Below are positions 37,940 through 46,698 of a DNA stretch of 64,000 nucleotides, in pieces. The notes beneath the pieces are model-generated. The model saw only the letters and a program-made list of their open reading frames with translations, did no database searches and was not told the DNA's origin. Position numbers and translations under genes: made by a program. Numbering within the stretch: position 1 is the stretch's first letter; every line of letters begins with the position of its first letter. Where the stretch lies: NCBI RefSeq assembly GCF_022397955.1, contig NZ_JAKEUQ010000001.1:125647-189646 (forward strand), in the 5' to 3' direction. The DNA is from Vibrio sp. Isolate32. GTDB lineage: Bacteria; Pseudomonadota; Gammaproteobacteria; Enterobacterales; Vibrionaceae.

Positions 37940-38230
37940 TTCTTATTTTCATCATTGTTCTTATCGCTTTATTTCGTTTCTCATGGTGCCAGATCCCATG
38001 GCTTTATCGGTGCAGCCTCCCGGCTGGAGAGGGATGCTCTGGGGCACGTCAGTCATCATAGGGAGTTAGCCTATGATCCGCGATGTGGCGGTGAATACTC
38101 AACATGAGCGTACGTGAGTAGAGCGATAAGGGACTCAGTTGACTGTGTCTTACGCCAATTGCAGCACTGTCTAATCTGAGGTATCTACTCATTTACTTGC
38201 TTATGAACGATTGTCTGTTTAAATTTTAGT
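37940..38230 (-). promoter_or_regulatory. rne 5' leader, possible autoregulatory (rne5-like) structures
   Basis: The long GC-richer segment before rne contains several hairpins, the clearest being ATCATAGG / CCTATGAT (38055-38062 with 38070-38077, 7-nt loop). In E. coli a 361-nt rne leader is cleaved by RNase E itself for feedback control. Position and structure fit such an element; I have not confirmed the family consensus. Confidence 0.5.
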
Positions 38231-38537
38231 CAAATCGTTGATAGCAGCTGTGAACTATAGCAGTGGTCGGTAAACACAGCAATCTGCTTTGTCGGAATGC
38301 TGTAAAAAAAACAGTTTTTGTTTGTGTTTTGATAGCTCTAACTCACTGTCTATAAATAATTTATCAATTGATATTTTAATTTGCAGGAATCTTGGTGCTT
38401 TTTTGTTCGAAGAATCAAAGAAATATAGAACTTCAGCGACCATTTGGTGGTAGATGATCAAGAATTAAGAGTAAATTAGTTCAGAATAGACCTAAGAAAA
38501 TCTCAATTATCAAAAGTGACAGTGATACAATAGTGCA
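38231..38537. other. AT-rich remainder of the rne/rluC divergent region
   Basis: Holds the rne promoter side and the rluC promoter (next entry). A 68-codon minus-strand frame at 38255-38461 has no ribosome-binding site or recognisable character and is not called. Confidence 0.4.
38523..38531 (+). promoter_or_regulatory. Extended -10 promoter abutting the rluC start codon
   Basis: TGA-TACAAT forms an extended -10 (TGn plus five of six consensus bases) whose predicted transcription start falls on the A of the rluC ATG at 38538. The -35 region (TCAATT) is poor, as is common with extended -10 promoters. Confidence 0.45.
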
Positions 38538-39482
38538 ATGAGCGAAATTAGAACCCAAGTCCAATTTGTCGATATTGACGAAGATATGGCTGGTCAGCGT
38601 ATTGATAACTTCTTACGCAACCAATTAAAAAACATCCCGAAAAGCATGATTTACCGAATCGTGCGTAAAGGCGAAGTCCGCGTAAACAAAAAACGCATCA
38701 AGGCTGAGTACAAACTAAAAGCTGGTGATTTAGTTCGTATCCCGCCAGTTACCATTGAAGAGAAAGTTGAAGAGAACGTGCCAAGCACGAAACTCAACAA
38801 GGTTTCAGAATTGGAACAGTGCATCATTTATGAAGATGATCACATGCTTATTCTAAATAAACCATCGGGCACTGCCGTTCATGGTGGTAGTGGACTTAAG
38901 TTTGGCGCAATTGAAGCATTGCGTGCACTGCGTCCTGAAGCTCGCTTTCTTGAGTTAGTGCACCGTATCGATAGAGATACGTCTGGGATATTGCTTGTTG
39001 CTAAGAAGCGTTCGGCGCTAAGACATCTTCAAGCACAGTTCCGTGAAAAAACGGTTCAAAAATACTACTTCGCTTTAGTGATGGGCGAGTGGAAGAACAG
39101 CTGTAAGGTGGTGAATGCGCCTCTGCTGAAAAATGAAGTAAACAGCATTGTTCGTGTTAACCCGAATGGTAAAGCTTCTGAAACTCGCTTTAAGGTTTTA
39201 GAGAAGTTCAAAGATGCGACACTGATTCAAGCAAGTCCTATTACTGGCCGTACTCACCAAATCCGTGTACACACTCAATATACTGGCCACCCAATTGCAT
39301 GGGATGACCGTTATGGTGATCGTCGTTTTGATGCTTACACTGGAAAGGTCGGTTTGGATCGTTTGTTCCTACATGCAGCAAACATCAAGTTCACGCACCC
39401 AGGTAGCGAAGAGAAGATGGATATCTCGGCACCAATGGAAGCGAGACTAGAAAAAGCACTGACTGGTTTACGTCAGCTTTAA
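38538..39482 (+). CDS. rluC: 23S rRNA pseudouridine(955/2504/2580) synthase RluC
   Basis: Pseudouridine synthase of 314 residues modifying three sites of 23S rRNA. An S4 RNA-binding domain (residues about 18-70, RIDNFLRNQLKNIPKSMIYR) precedes the RluA-type catalytic domain with catalytic Asp145 in HRIDRDTSG. No Shine-Dalgarno sequence precedes the ATG, and a promoter box ends only 6 nt before it, which suggests a leaderless message. Divergent from rne, as in E. coli. A terminator follows. Confidence 0.95.
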   Translation: MSEIRTQVQFVDIDEDMAGQRIDNFLRNQLKNIPKSMIYRIVRKGEVRVNKKRIKAEYKLKAGDLVRIPPVTIEEKVEENVPSTKLNKVSELEQCIIYEDDHMLILNKPSGTAVHGGSGLKFGAIEALRALRPEARFLELVHRIDRDTSGILLVAKKRSALRHLQAQFREKTVQKYYFALVMGEWKNSCKVVNAPLLKNEVNSIVRVNPNGKASETRFKVLEKFKDATLIQASPITGRTHQIRVHTQYTGHPIAWDDRYGDRRFDAYTGKVGLDRLFLHAANIKFTHPGSEEKMDISAPMEARLEKALTGLRQL

Positions 39483-39545
39483 GAAGATACGAGATACGAA
39501 GGTATAGAGTGCCTCTAAATTTGTTCTTCAGTATCCATAATTGAG

Positions 39546-39576
39546 AAAGGTTGACGAATTTCGTCAACCTTTTTTG
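39546..39576 (+). terminator. Terminator of rluC
   Basis: AAAGGTTGACGA (39546-39557) pairs with TCGTCAACCTTT (39561-39572), followed by TTTT. Confidence 0.9.
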
Positions 39577-39591
39577 TTTGTGTATATTGCA

Positions 39592-39631
39592 AGAGATCCC
39601 CAACTCGCTCGTCCCTCACTCTTGGGGATGA
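39592..39631. repeat. REP-like palindrome
   Basis: GATCCCCAA and TTGGGGATGAC frame an 18-nt centre (CTCGCTCG...), giving an 8-bp inverted repeat ATCCCCAA/TTGGGGAT. I recall similar sequences scattered between genes in vibrio genomes. Just upstream (39484-39497) is a tandem AGATACG heptamer. It may also act as the 3' structure of the convergent maf gene. Confidence 0.5.
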
Positions 39632-39645
39632 CGATAAAGTATCTG

Positions 39646-40227
39646 TTAAAGCACACTCATACCTTGCGTATCTAGCATATCGACTAGGTCGATAAGCGGC
39701 AGACCAATAAGCGTGTTCGGATCTTTCCCTTCCATCTGCTTGAACAGAGCGATACCGAGCCCTTCACACTTGAAGCTACCTGCGCACCAGTAAGGTTCTT
39801 CTTTTTCAACGTAAGAGATGATCTGTTGCTCAGTTAAATCACGGAAGTGAACAATAAAGGTATCGAGACGCGTGTCAGCTTGTTGGGTTTCGCTATCCCA
39901 TACAGTGATGCCTGTATAGAAGGTGATGCTCTTGCCACTTTGACGAGACAACTGCTCTATCGCTTTTCCACGAGTGTGAGGCTTACCTATGATTTCGCCG
40001 TCAATTACGCAGACCTGATCAGAGCCAATCACCAAACTTGGCTGCTCAACGACACAAGATTTAGCTTTGGTTTCAGCAAGGCGCATGACCAACTGTTGTG
40101 GAGTCTCCCCTGAAATCGGTGTTTCGTCACAGTCAGGCTTTGCTGTAATGAAGCTAATTTGTAGCTTTTTGAGGATCTCTTGCCTAAATGGTGAGGTAGA
40201 GGCTAAAACTAGTTGGTAATTTTTCAT
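39646..40227 (-). CDS. yceF: Maf-family nucleotide pyrophosphatase (YceF type, m7GTP)
   Basis: Maf/HAM1-like protein of 193 residues. The N-terminus LASTSPFRQEILKKL, the SDQV motif (VIGSDQVCVIDGE) and the C-terminal GIALFKQMEGKDPNTLIGLPL are diagnostic. The YceF subfamily hydrolyses m7GTP, preventing incorporation of modified nucleotides. The position between rluC and yceD is the same as in E. coli, which supports YceF over YhdE. Confidence 0.9.
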   Translation of the reverse strand: MKNYQLVLASTSPFRQEILKKLQISFITAKPDCDETPISGETPQQLVMRLAETKAKSCVVEQPSLVIGSDQVCVIDGEIIGKPHTRGKAIEQLSRQSGKSITFYTGITVWDSETQQADTRLDTFIVHFRDLTEQQIISYVEKEEPYWCAGSFKCEGLGIALFKQMEGKDPNTLIGLPLIDLVDMLDTQGMSVL

Positions 40228-40338
40228 TTTAATTTACAATTCATAGAAGCATTTACAGTAGGATATAGGAAGTTATCCCGCTATTCATAATGCTCTGTAT
40301 GGGAAAGGTAAAAAAGTGTACTTTTTTTGCCATTTCCT

Positions 40339-40367
40339 TTGACTAAACTCGATTTGGAAGATAAGAT
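40339..40367 (+). promoter_or_regulatory. Sigma70 promoter of yceD-rpmF with GC-rich discriminator
   Basis: TTGACT (40339-40344), a 17-nt spacer, then TAAGAT (40362-40367). The next bases, TCGCGCCC, are a GC-rich discriminator of the kind found at stringently controlled promoters. The predicted start (about 40374) is 3 nt before the yceD ATG. Confidence 0.65.
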
Positions 40368-40376
40368 TCGCGCCCT

Positions 40377-40904
40377 ATGCAAAAGGTAAAAATACCGCGT
40401 ACAGTTGATCCGGCAAGAACGGCTCAGAAACGACTAGATTTAGATGGCATCATCCAAACCAGTCTTTTTAAGCGTTTAGCTGACGCAACTGAAGGCGTAA
40501 AACGTGACGCGCAAGTCTCATTGTCATTTGGGCTTGATGAACAACGATTAGTCGTTATCTCTGGTAAAGCTAACGTCGAAGTCGATTTAGAGTGTCAGCG
40601 TTGTAATGAGGTTTTCGCACATGAGTGCGATGTCCAATTCACTTATACTCCTTATTATAATGAGAAAAGTGAAGAGGAAGCACCGGAAGAGTACGATTTG
40701 GTAGATCTGAACGAGTACGGTGAGTTAGACCTGATTCAATTAGTTGAAGACGAGTTCATCCTTGGATTGCCACAGATAGCAATGCACGATAATGCGAAAT
40801 GTAGCGTTAACTCAAATAACTTGGTGTTTGGTGAACTTCCTGAAGAAATTGAGGAAGACAAGAAGCCGAATCCATTTGATGTTTTAAAAAGCTTGAAGAA
40901 GTAA
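40377..40904 (+). CDS. yceD: YceD (DUF177), 23S rRNA accumulation protein
   Basis: DUF177 protein of 175 residues encoded before rpmF in most bacteria and plants' plastid relatives. It is linked to 23S rRNA accumulation and ribosome assembly. A zinc-binding-like CxxC occurs in ECQRCNEVF and the acidic central region ([20 protein letters not shown]) is typical. No ribosome-binding site precedes the ATG, and the promoter almost touches it, so a leader of only about 3 nt is predicted. It heads the yceD-rpmF-plsX-fab operon; rpmF starts 35 nt later. Confidence 0.92.
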   Translation: MQKVKIPRTVDPARTAQKRLDLDGIIQTSLFKRLADATEGVKRDAQVSLSFGLDEQRLVVISGKANVEVDLECQRCNEVFAHECDVQFTYTPYYNEKSEEEAPEEYDLVDLNEYGELDLIQLVEDEFILGLPQIAMHDNAKCSVNSNNLVFGELPEEIEEDKKPNPFDVLKSLKK

Positions 40905-40939
40905 CTGCTTCTTTAAGAATTTACATAGGAGTAGGGTCA

Positions 40940-41110
40940 ATGGCCGTACAAAAGAGCAAGAAATCACGTTCAATGCGTGGCATGCGTCGTTCACACGATG
41001 CGCTAACTACAGCTGCACTTTCTGTAGACGCAACTTCAGGTGAAACTCACCTACGTCACAACGTGACTGCGGAAGGTTTTTACCGCGGCAAAAAGGTTAT
41101 CAACAAGTAA
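40940..41110 (+). CDS. rpmF: 50S ribosomal protein L32
   Basis: A 56-residue basic protein beginning [19 protein letters not shown], the usual L32 start, and ending [10 protein letters not shown]. It is too short for common ORF cut-offs. A good ribosome-binding site (TAGGAGTAGG, about 40926-40936) precedes it. Bacterial L32 with zinc has two CxxC pairs; this one has none, as in E. coli. plsX follows after 9 nt, coupling ribosome and phospholipid gene expression. Confidence 0.96.
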   Translation: MAVQKSKKSRSMRGMRRSHDALTTAALSVDATSGETHLRHNVTAEGFYRGKKVINK

Positions 41111-41119
41111 GGTTGACCT

Positions 41120-42145
41120 TTGCAAAATCTAACCGTTGCGCTTGATGCAATGGGCGGGGACTTCGGTCCTCGTGTAACAGTGCCTGCCGCCGTGCAGGCA
41201 CTGTCGTATTTCCCAGAGCTAAAAGTCATTCTAATAGGTGATCGAAACGTGATCACATCTCAATTATCTTCATTAGGTCGAATGCCTGACTCTCGTTTGA
41301 GTATTCAGCATTGTGATCGAGTTATTTCCAATTCTGAAAAACCTTCACTAGCCTTGCGTAACAGTCAGGGTAGCTCCATGCGTGCTGCGATTGATCTGGT
41401 CGCCGACTCTCAAGCCGATGCTTGTGTGAGTGGTGGCAACACCGGCGCATTGATGGCTCTGTCCCGTTTTCGACTTAAGCTCCTCCCTGGCATTGATAGG
41501 CCCGCATTGGTTTCAGCTTTGCCTACTGCTTCAGGGAATCGTACTTGGATGCTTGATTTAGGGGCAAATGTTTCTAGTGATGCAGATTCGCTTTTCCAAT
41601 TCGCTGTAATGGGCAGTGCGTTAGCGGAACAACATTTAGGTCGCGCTCCACGTGTCGCTATTTTAAATATCGGTGCCGAAGAAATTAAAGGTAATGACCT
41701 TGTAAAACGATGCGCTGAAATGTTGTCGAATACTCAGTCTGTGAACTTCATAGGCTATATTGAAGGTAACCAAATCCTTCAAGATGCTGCTGATGTCGTC
41801 GTGTGTGATGGTTTTGTGGGCAATGTCTGCTTAAAAACGTGCGAAGGTACGGCTCAGCTCTTTATTGATAAGCTAAAAACGCGCATGATGGCCTCAACTA
41901 TAAAGGGTTGGATAGCCAGAATGTTGTTTTCTGAGCTATTTACTGAATTAAAAACCTTGAACCCCGACCAGTATAACGGCGCAAGTTTGTTAGGATTGCG
42001 CGGCATTGTCATTAAAAGTCATGGAAGTGCTGATGTATCTGCAGTTGTCAACGCGATTGGCGAGGCAGTACACGAGGTCAAACGACAAGTCCCCAGCCGC
42101 ATTAGCGATCGTTTGGAAGCGGTTTTACTCGAGAGGCATTATTAG
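41120..42145 (+). CDS. plsX: Phosphate acyltransferase PlsX
   Basis: Makes acyl-phosphate from acyl-ACP for PlsY in phospholipid synthesis. The start is TTG 41120, with TAAGG 7 nt upstream overlapping the rpmF stop. The product begins [21 protein letters not shown], as in other vibrios. Other family marks are [15 protein letters not shown] and [15 protein letters not shown]. Length 341. fabH begins 5 nt after the stop. Confidence 0.94.
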   Translation: MQNLTVALDAMGGDFGPRVTVPAAVQALSYFPELKVILIGDRNVITSQLSSLGRMPDSRLSIQHCDRVISNSEKPSLALRNSQGSSMRAAIDLVADSQADACVSGGNTGALMALSRFRLKLLPGIDRPALVSALPTASGNRTWMLDLGANVSSDADSLFQFAVMGSALAEQHLGRAPRVAILNIGAEEIKGNDLVKRCAEMLSNTQSVNFIGYIEGNQILQDAADVVVCDGFVGNVCLKTCEGTAQLFIDKLKTRMMASTIKGWIARMLFSELFTELKTLNPDQYNGASLLGLRGIVIKSHGSADVSAVVNAIGEAVHEVKRQVPSRISDRLEAVLLERHY

Positions 42146-42150
42146 TCTTC

Positions 42151-43101
42151 ATGTATAGCAAAATTTTAGGTACTGGCAGCTACTTGCCATCTCAGGTGCG
42201 TACTAACGCAGACTTAGAGAAAATGGTAGAGACTAGTGACGAGTGGATCGTTGCTAGAACAGGTATTAAAGAGCGTCGTATTTCAGCGGAAAACGAAACC
42301 GTCGCAGATATGGCGTTTTACGCTGCTGAAAATGCCATTGAAATGGCGGGTATCGACAAAGAAGAGATTGATTTAATCATCGTTGCGACCACCAGTAGTA
42401 GCCACACATTCCCGTCTTCGGCGTGTCAGGTACAAGGTAAGCTTGGTATCAAAGGCTGCCCTGCGTTTGATTTGGCTGCAGCATGTTCTGGTTTTGTCTA
42501 TGCTTTGTCTGTTGCAGATCAGCACATCAAATCAGGCATGTGTAAGAATGTTTTGGTGATTGGCGCCGATGCACTGTCAAAAACCTGTGATCCGACTGAC
42601 CGCTCTACGATCATCCTATTTGGTGATGCAGCAGGCGCGGTGGTTGTAGGCGCAAGCGAAGAGCCAGGTATTTTGTCGACTCACATTTACTCTGATGGTA
42701 AATACGGTGAGCTTCTAAGCCTTGAAGTACCGGAGCGTGGCGGTGATGCGGACAAATGGCTGCACATGGCAGGCAACGAAGTATTCAAAGTGGCGGTAAC
42801 TCAGCTATCTAAGCTGGTTAAAGACACATTAGCTGCAAATAACATGGATAAGTCAGAGCTTGACTGGTTAGTCCCACACCAAGCGAATTACCGTATTATT
42901 TCGGCAACGGCGAAAAAACTGACAATGTCACTTGATCAAGTGGTGGTTACCCTTGATAAACACGGCAACACGTCAGCAGCTACCGTACCAACAGCATTAG
43001 ATGAAGCTGTTCGTGACGGACGAATTAAACGCGGTCAAACACTTCTATTGGAAGCATTTGGCGGCGGCTTTACTTGGGGTTCTGCGTTAGTTAAATTCTA
43101 A
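42151..43101 (+). CDS. fabH: Beta-ketoacyl-ACP synthase III FabH
   Basis: Initiating condensing enzyme (acetyl-CoA + malonyl-ACP), 316 residues. The triad is visible: Cys112 in AAACSGF, His in VPHQANYRI and Asn in [11 protein letters not shown]. It is cotranscribed after plsX; a hairpin in the 85-nt gap to fabD may reduce expression downstream. Confidence 0.96.
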   Translation: MYSKILGTGSYLPSQVRTNADLEKMVETSDEWIVARTGIKERRISAENETVADMAFYAAENAIEMAGIDKEEIDLIIVATTSSSHTFPSSACQVQGKLGIKGCPAFDLAAACSGFVYALSVADQHIKSGMCKNVLVIGADALSKTCDPTDRSTIILFGDAAGAVVVGASEEPGILSTHIYSDGKYGELLSLEVPERGGDADKWLHMAGNEVFKVAVTQLSKLVKDTLAANNMDKSELDWLVPHQANYRIISATAKKLTMSLDQVVVTLDKHGNTSAATVPTALDEAVRDGRIKRGQTLLLEAFGGGFTWGSALVKF

Positions 43102-43123
43102 CCCTAAGCGAAAACCTACAAAC

Positions 43124-43155
43124 AAGGCACATAACTTATGTGCCTTATTCAATTT
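43124..43155 (+). terminator. Attenuator-like hairpin between fabH and fabD
   Basis: AAGGCACATA (43124-43133) pairs with TATGTGCCTT (43137-43146), followed by ATTCAATTTTTT. The T run is offset, so partial termination is more likely than full. Confidence 0.55.
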
Positions 43156-43186
43156 TTTGCTTTGCTTTGCTTAAAGGAAAATTATA

Positions 43187-44110
43187 ATGAGCAAGTTTGC
43201 TATCGTATTCCCAGGCCAAGGCTCTCAAGCTATCGGTATGCTTGCAGACCTAGGCGAACAGTATGATGTTGTTAAACGAACATTTGCTGAAGCTTCAGAA
43301 GCACTTGGTTACGATCTATGGGCATTAGTTCAAGATGGCCCAGTAGAAAATCTAAATGAAACTTTCCGCACTCAACCGGCTCTATTAACAGCGTCTGTTG
43401 CAATTTGGCGTGTATGGCAAGAGCTTGGCCTAGAGCAACCTGCAAACTTAGCGGGTCACAGTTTAGGTGAATACTCTGCACTAGTGTGTGCTGGCGTTAT
43501 CGACTTTAAAGAAGCGATTAAGCTAGTTGAACTACGTGGTCAACTAATGCAAGAAGCGGTTCCTGCTGGTGTTGGTGCAATGTACGCAATCATCGGTCTA
43601 GACGATGAAGCGATTGCTAAAGCGTGCGAAGAAGCTGCGCAAGACGAAGTTGTGTCTCCAGTTAACTTTAACTCTCCTGGCCAAGTTGTTATCGCGGGTA
43701 ACAAAGCGGCAGTAGAGCGTGCTGGTGCATTTTGTAAAGAAGCGGGCGCTAAGCGTGCACTTCCGTTACCTGTTTCTGTGCCGTCTCACTGTGCACTGAT
43801 GAAGCCAGCAGCAGACAAGCTAGCGGTTGCTCTAGAAGCTCTAGAGTTCAACACGCCAGCACTGCCTGTTATCAATAACGTTGATGTTATTGCTGAAACA
43901 GACCCTGCAAAAATCAAAGACGCACTTGTTCGTCAGCTATACAGCCCAGTTCGTTGGACTGAAGGTGTACAAGCGATGAACGAGCAAGGCGTTGAGAAGT
44001 TACTTGAATTAGGCCCTGGTAAAGTTCTTACTGGTCTAACAAAACGAATCGTAAAAACTATGACAGCTGCTGCAGTTAATGACACTGCATCACTAGAAGC
44101 TGCTAAGTAA
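43187..44110 (+). CDS. fabD: Malonyl-CoA:ACP transacylase FabD
   Basis: Loads malonyl groups onto ACP. It has 307 residues, with PGQGSQ near residue 9, the nucleophile Ser92 in GHSLGEYSAL, and the active-site His in VPSHCALM near residue 200. AAAGGAA precedes the ATG. The fabG start lies 24 nt downstream. Confidence 0.96.
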   Translation: MSKFAIVFPGQGSQAIGMLADLGEQYDVVKRTFAEASEALGYDLWALVQDGPVENLNETFRTQPALLTASVAIWRVWQELGLEQPANLAGHSLGEYSALVCAGVIDFKEAIKLVELRGQLMQEAVPAGVGAMYAIIGLDDEAIAKACEEAAQDEVVSPVNFNSPGQVVIAGNKAAVERAGAFCKEAGAKRALPLPVSVPSHCALMKPAADKLAVALEALEFNTPALPVINNVDVIAETDPAKIKDALVRQLYSPVRWTEGVQAMNEQGVEKLLELGPGKVLTGLTKRIVKTMTAAAVNDTASLEAAK

Positions 44111-44134
44111 TAACCACTTAATAGAGAAGTTATG

Positions 44135-44869
44135 ATGAATTTAGAAGGCAAAGTTGCACTAGTTACAGGCGCAAGCCGTGGCATCGGTCGTGCAATCGCT
44201 GAACTTTTAGTTGAGCGTGGTGCTAAAGTTATCGGTACTGCTACATCTGAAGGCGGCGCTGCTGCAATCAGCGAGTACCTTGGTGAGAACGGTAAAGGTC
44301 TTGCTCTTAATGTAACTGATACTGACTCAATTGCTGCTACACTGAAAACCATCAACGATGAATTCGGTGCGATTGACATTCTAGTTAACAACGCAGGTAT
44401 CACTCGTGATAACCTACTTATGCGTATGAAAGACGACGAGTGGAATGACATCATCGATACTAACCTAACGCCTATCTTCCGCATGTCTAAAGCTGTATTG
44501 CGTGGCATGATGAAGAAGCGTCAAGGTCGTATCGTAAACGTTGGTTCTGTAGTAGGTACTATGGGTAACGCTGGTCAAGCTAACTACGCAGCTGCAAAAG
44601 CAGGCGTAATTGGTTTTACTAAATCAATGGCTCGTGAAGTTGCGTCTCGTGGCGTTACAGTGAACACTGTAGCTCCTGGTTTCATCGAAACTGACATGAC
44701 TAAAGCGCTAAATGATGACCAACGTGCAGCAACTTTGGCGAATGTACCAGCAGGTCGACTAGGTGACCCTCGCGAAATCGCTGAAGCTGTGGTATTTTTG
44801 GCGTCGCCTGCGGCAGCTTATATCACAGGTGAAACACTTCACGTCAATGGCGGTATGTACATGGTTTAA
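44135..44869 (+). CDS. fabG: 3-oxoacyl-ACP reductase FabG
   Basis: NADPH-dependent short-chain dehydrogenase of 244 residues. It carries the Rossmann motif TGASRGIGRAIAE, NNAGITRDN, the catalytic Ser (NVGSVVG) and YxxxK (NYAAAKAG), and the C-terminal GGMYMV. Two ATGs (44132, 44135) occur; the second gives the family's length and a better distance from AGAGAAG. acpP follows after 166 nt containing a FadR-like site. Confidence 0.95.
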   Translation: MNLEGKVALVTGASRGIGRAIAELLVERGAKVIGTATSEGGAAAISEYLGENGKGLALNVTDTDSIAATLKTINDEFGAIDILVNNAGITRDNLLMRMKDDEWNDIIDTNLTPIFRMSKAVLRGMMKKRQGRIVNVGSVVGTMGNAGQANYAAAKAGVIGFTKSMAREVASRGVTVNTVAPGFIETDMTKALNDDQRAATLANVPAGRLGDPREIAEAVVFLASPAAAYITGETLHVNGGMYMV

Positions 44870-44939
44870 ATTATGTGCAACATTTGTGCATGATTTAAGT
44901 CAAGATCATACGTAATTTCGGTTAAAATCGTGAAAATTG

Positions 44940-44950
44940 TGGTTTGACCA
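44940..44950. promoter_or_regulatory. FadR-like operator upstream of acpP
   Basis: TGGTTTGACCA matches the FadR core TGGTCNGACCA at all but one position (reverse strand CTGGTCAAACCA). It is 86 nt before the acpP ATG, in the fabG-acpP gap, and fadR itself is in this window. Confidence 0.5.
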
Positions 44951-45035
44951 GAAAAGTTGACCTTGCAACTTTCAATAGATTGAATAAACTACGGAAAACA
45001 TCGCATAAAGCGAACTCTGTAAAGGAAAAGAAAAA

Positions 45036-45269
45036 ATGAGCAACCTCGAAGAACGCGTAAAGAAAATCATTGTTGAACAGCTAGGTGTAGACGAAGCTGA
45101 AGTTAAAAACGAAGCTTCTTTCGTTGATGACCTAGGTGCAGATTCTCTAGACACAGTTGAGCTAGTAATGGCTCTAGAAGAAGAATTCGACACTGAAATC
45201 CCAGATGAAGAAGCTGAGAAAATTACTACTGTTCAAGCAGCTATCGATTACGTAACTAGCGCTCAGTAA
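45036..45269 (+). CDS. acpP: Acyl carrier protein
   Basis: ACP of 77 residues, strongly acidic, with the 4'-phosphopantetheine attachment site Ser37 in [12 protein letters not shown]. It carries the growing acyl chain in fatty acid synthesis and donates to PlsX and lipid A enzymes. TAAAGGAA precedes the ATG. Located between fabG and fabF, as in most gammaproteobacteria. Confidence 0.97.
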   Translation: MSNLEERVKKIIVEQLGVDEAEVKNEASFVDDLGADSLDTVELVMALEEEFDTEIPDEEAEKITTVQAAIDYVTSAQ

Positions 45270-45279
45270 TAATCTCTCC

Positions 45280-45308
45280 CAGGCGGTCACCTCGACCGCC
45301 TGTGTTTT
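45280..45308 (+). terminator. Hairpin after acpP
   Basis: CAGGCGGTC (45280-45288) pairs with GACCGCCTG (45294-45302) and is followed by TGTTTTCT. The stem is strong but the T run is imperfect, so it may make acpP mRNA more abundant than fabF. Confidence 0.6.
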
Positions 45309-45351
45309 CTCTAACTCATCTATCCTCATCTTATCTCCGGAGTGTAAAATC

Positions 45352-46596
45352 GTGTCCAAGCGTCGTGTAGTTGTCACTGGCATGGGTATGTTGTCACCGG
45401 TAGGCAACACTGTAGAATCTTCTTGGAAAGCCCTGCTAGCTGGTCAAAGTGGTATCGTGAATATCGAGCATTTTGATGCAACCAATTTCTCAACTCGTTT
45501 TGCAGGTCTAGTTAAAGACTTTAACTGCGAAGAGTACATGTCTAAAAAAGATGCTCGTAAAATGGATCTATTCATCCAGTACGGCGTCGCAGCAGGTGTT
45601 CAGGCACTTGATGATTCTGGTCTAACTGTTACTGATGAGAATGCACCACGTATTGGTGTGGCTATCGGTTCTGGTATCGGTGGTCTTGGTTTGATCGAAG
45701 CTGGTCACCAAGCGCTTACTGAAAAAGGCCCTCGTAAAATTAGCCCATTCTTTGTTCCGTCAACGATCGTCAACATGATTGCTGGTCACATGTCTATCAT
45801 GCGTGGTCTACGCGGTCCTAACATCGCTATTTCTACTGCATGTACAACTGGCCTACATAACATTGGTCACGCGGCACGTATGATTGCATACGGCGATGCT
45901 GACGCAATGCTAGCGGGTGGTGCTGAAAAAGCATCTACACCACTAGGTATGGGTGGTTTTGGTGCAGCTAAAGCACTATCTACTCGAAACGACGAGCCTC
46001 AAAAAGCATCTCGTCCATGGGACAAAGGCCGTGATGGCTTCGTTCTTGGTGACGGTGCGGGCATGATGGTTCTAGAAGAGTACGAACATGCGAAAGCTCG
46101 TGGTGCTAAGATTTACTGTGAGCTAGTTGGCTTCGGTATGTCGGGTGACGCTTACCACATGACCTCTCCAAGTGAAGATGGCTCTGGTGGCGCACTAGCA
46201 ATGGAAGCGGCTATGCGTGATGCAGGCATTACTGGTGAACAAATCGGTTATGTGAATGCACACGGTACATCGACTCCTGCAGGCGACATAGCAGAAGTTA
46301 AGGGCATCAAACGTGCTCTTGGCGAAGCTGGCAGCAAGCAAGTATTGGTTTCTTCGACGAAATCAATGACAGGTCACCTTCTAGGTGCCGCTGGTTCTGC
46401 TGAAGCTATCATCACGGCTATGTCTCTGGTTGACCAAATTGTTCCACCAACAATCAACCTAGATGATCCTGAAGAAGGCATAGACATTGACTTAGTACCT
46501 CACACCGCACGTAAAGTTAGCAACATGGAATATGCTGCATGTAACTCTTTCGGTTTCGGTGGTACAAACGGCTGTTTGATCTTCAAAAAGATTTAA
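45352..46596 (+). CDS. fabF: Beta-ketoacyl-ACP synthase II FabF
   Basis: Elongating condensing enzyme of 414 residues responsible for temperature control of membrane unsaturation in many bacteria. The Cys-His-His triad is in [18 protein letters not shown] and [10 protein letters not shown]. The C-terminus [10 protein letters not shown] is conserved. GTG start 45352 with GGAG 9 nt upstream. Confidence 0.96.
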   Translation: MSKRRVVVTGMGMLSPVGNTVESSWKALLAGQSGIVNIEHFDATNFSTRFAGLVKDFNCEEYMSKKDARKMDLFIQYGVAAGVQALDDSGLTVTDENAPRIGVAIGSGIGGLGLIEAGHQALTEKGPRKISPFFVPSTIVNMIAGHMSIMRGLRGPNIAISTACTTGLHNIGHAARMIAYGDADAMLAGGAEKASTPLGMGGFGAAKALSTRNDEPQKASRPWDKGRDGFVLGDGAGMMVLEEYEHAKARGAKIYCELVGFGMSGDAYHMTSPSEDGSGGALAMEAAMRDAGITGEQIGYVNAHGTSTPAGDIAEVKGIKRALGEAGSKQVLVSSTKSMTGHLLGAAGSAEAIITAMSLVDQIVPPTINLDDPEEGIDIDLVPHTARKVSNMEYAACNSFGFGGTNGCLIFKKI

Positions 46597-46649
46597 TCAT
46601 CTTATAAAAGACCTAAACGTCGTAGATAGTCATAATTAGACTTGTTTTT

Positions 46650-46686
46650 AAACGGCTTGATGCTTAGCATTGAGCCGTTTCTTTTT
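46650..46686 (+). terminator. Terminator after fabF, before pabC
   Basis: AAACGGCT-TG-ATGC (46650-46663) pairs with GCAT-TG-AGCCGTTT (46667-46680) over 14 bp with two wobble pairs, then TTTCTTTTT. It lies 13 nt before the pabC start, so it can also regulate pabC. Confidence 0.75.
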
Positions 46687-46698
46687 ATGGGGAAAAAC

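Noticed and set aside
38255..38461. 68-codon minus-strand ORF upstream of rne
   Set aside because: No ribosome-binding site, Lys/Phe-rich composition of random AT-rich DNA, located in the rne promoter region.
46642..46698. N-terminal extension of pabC
   Set aside because: Runs through the terminator after fabF; ATG 46699 has GGGGA and gives the family start.
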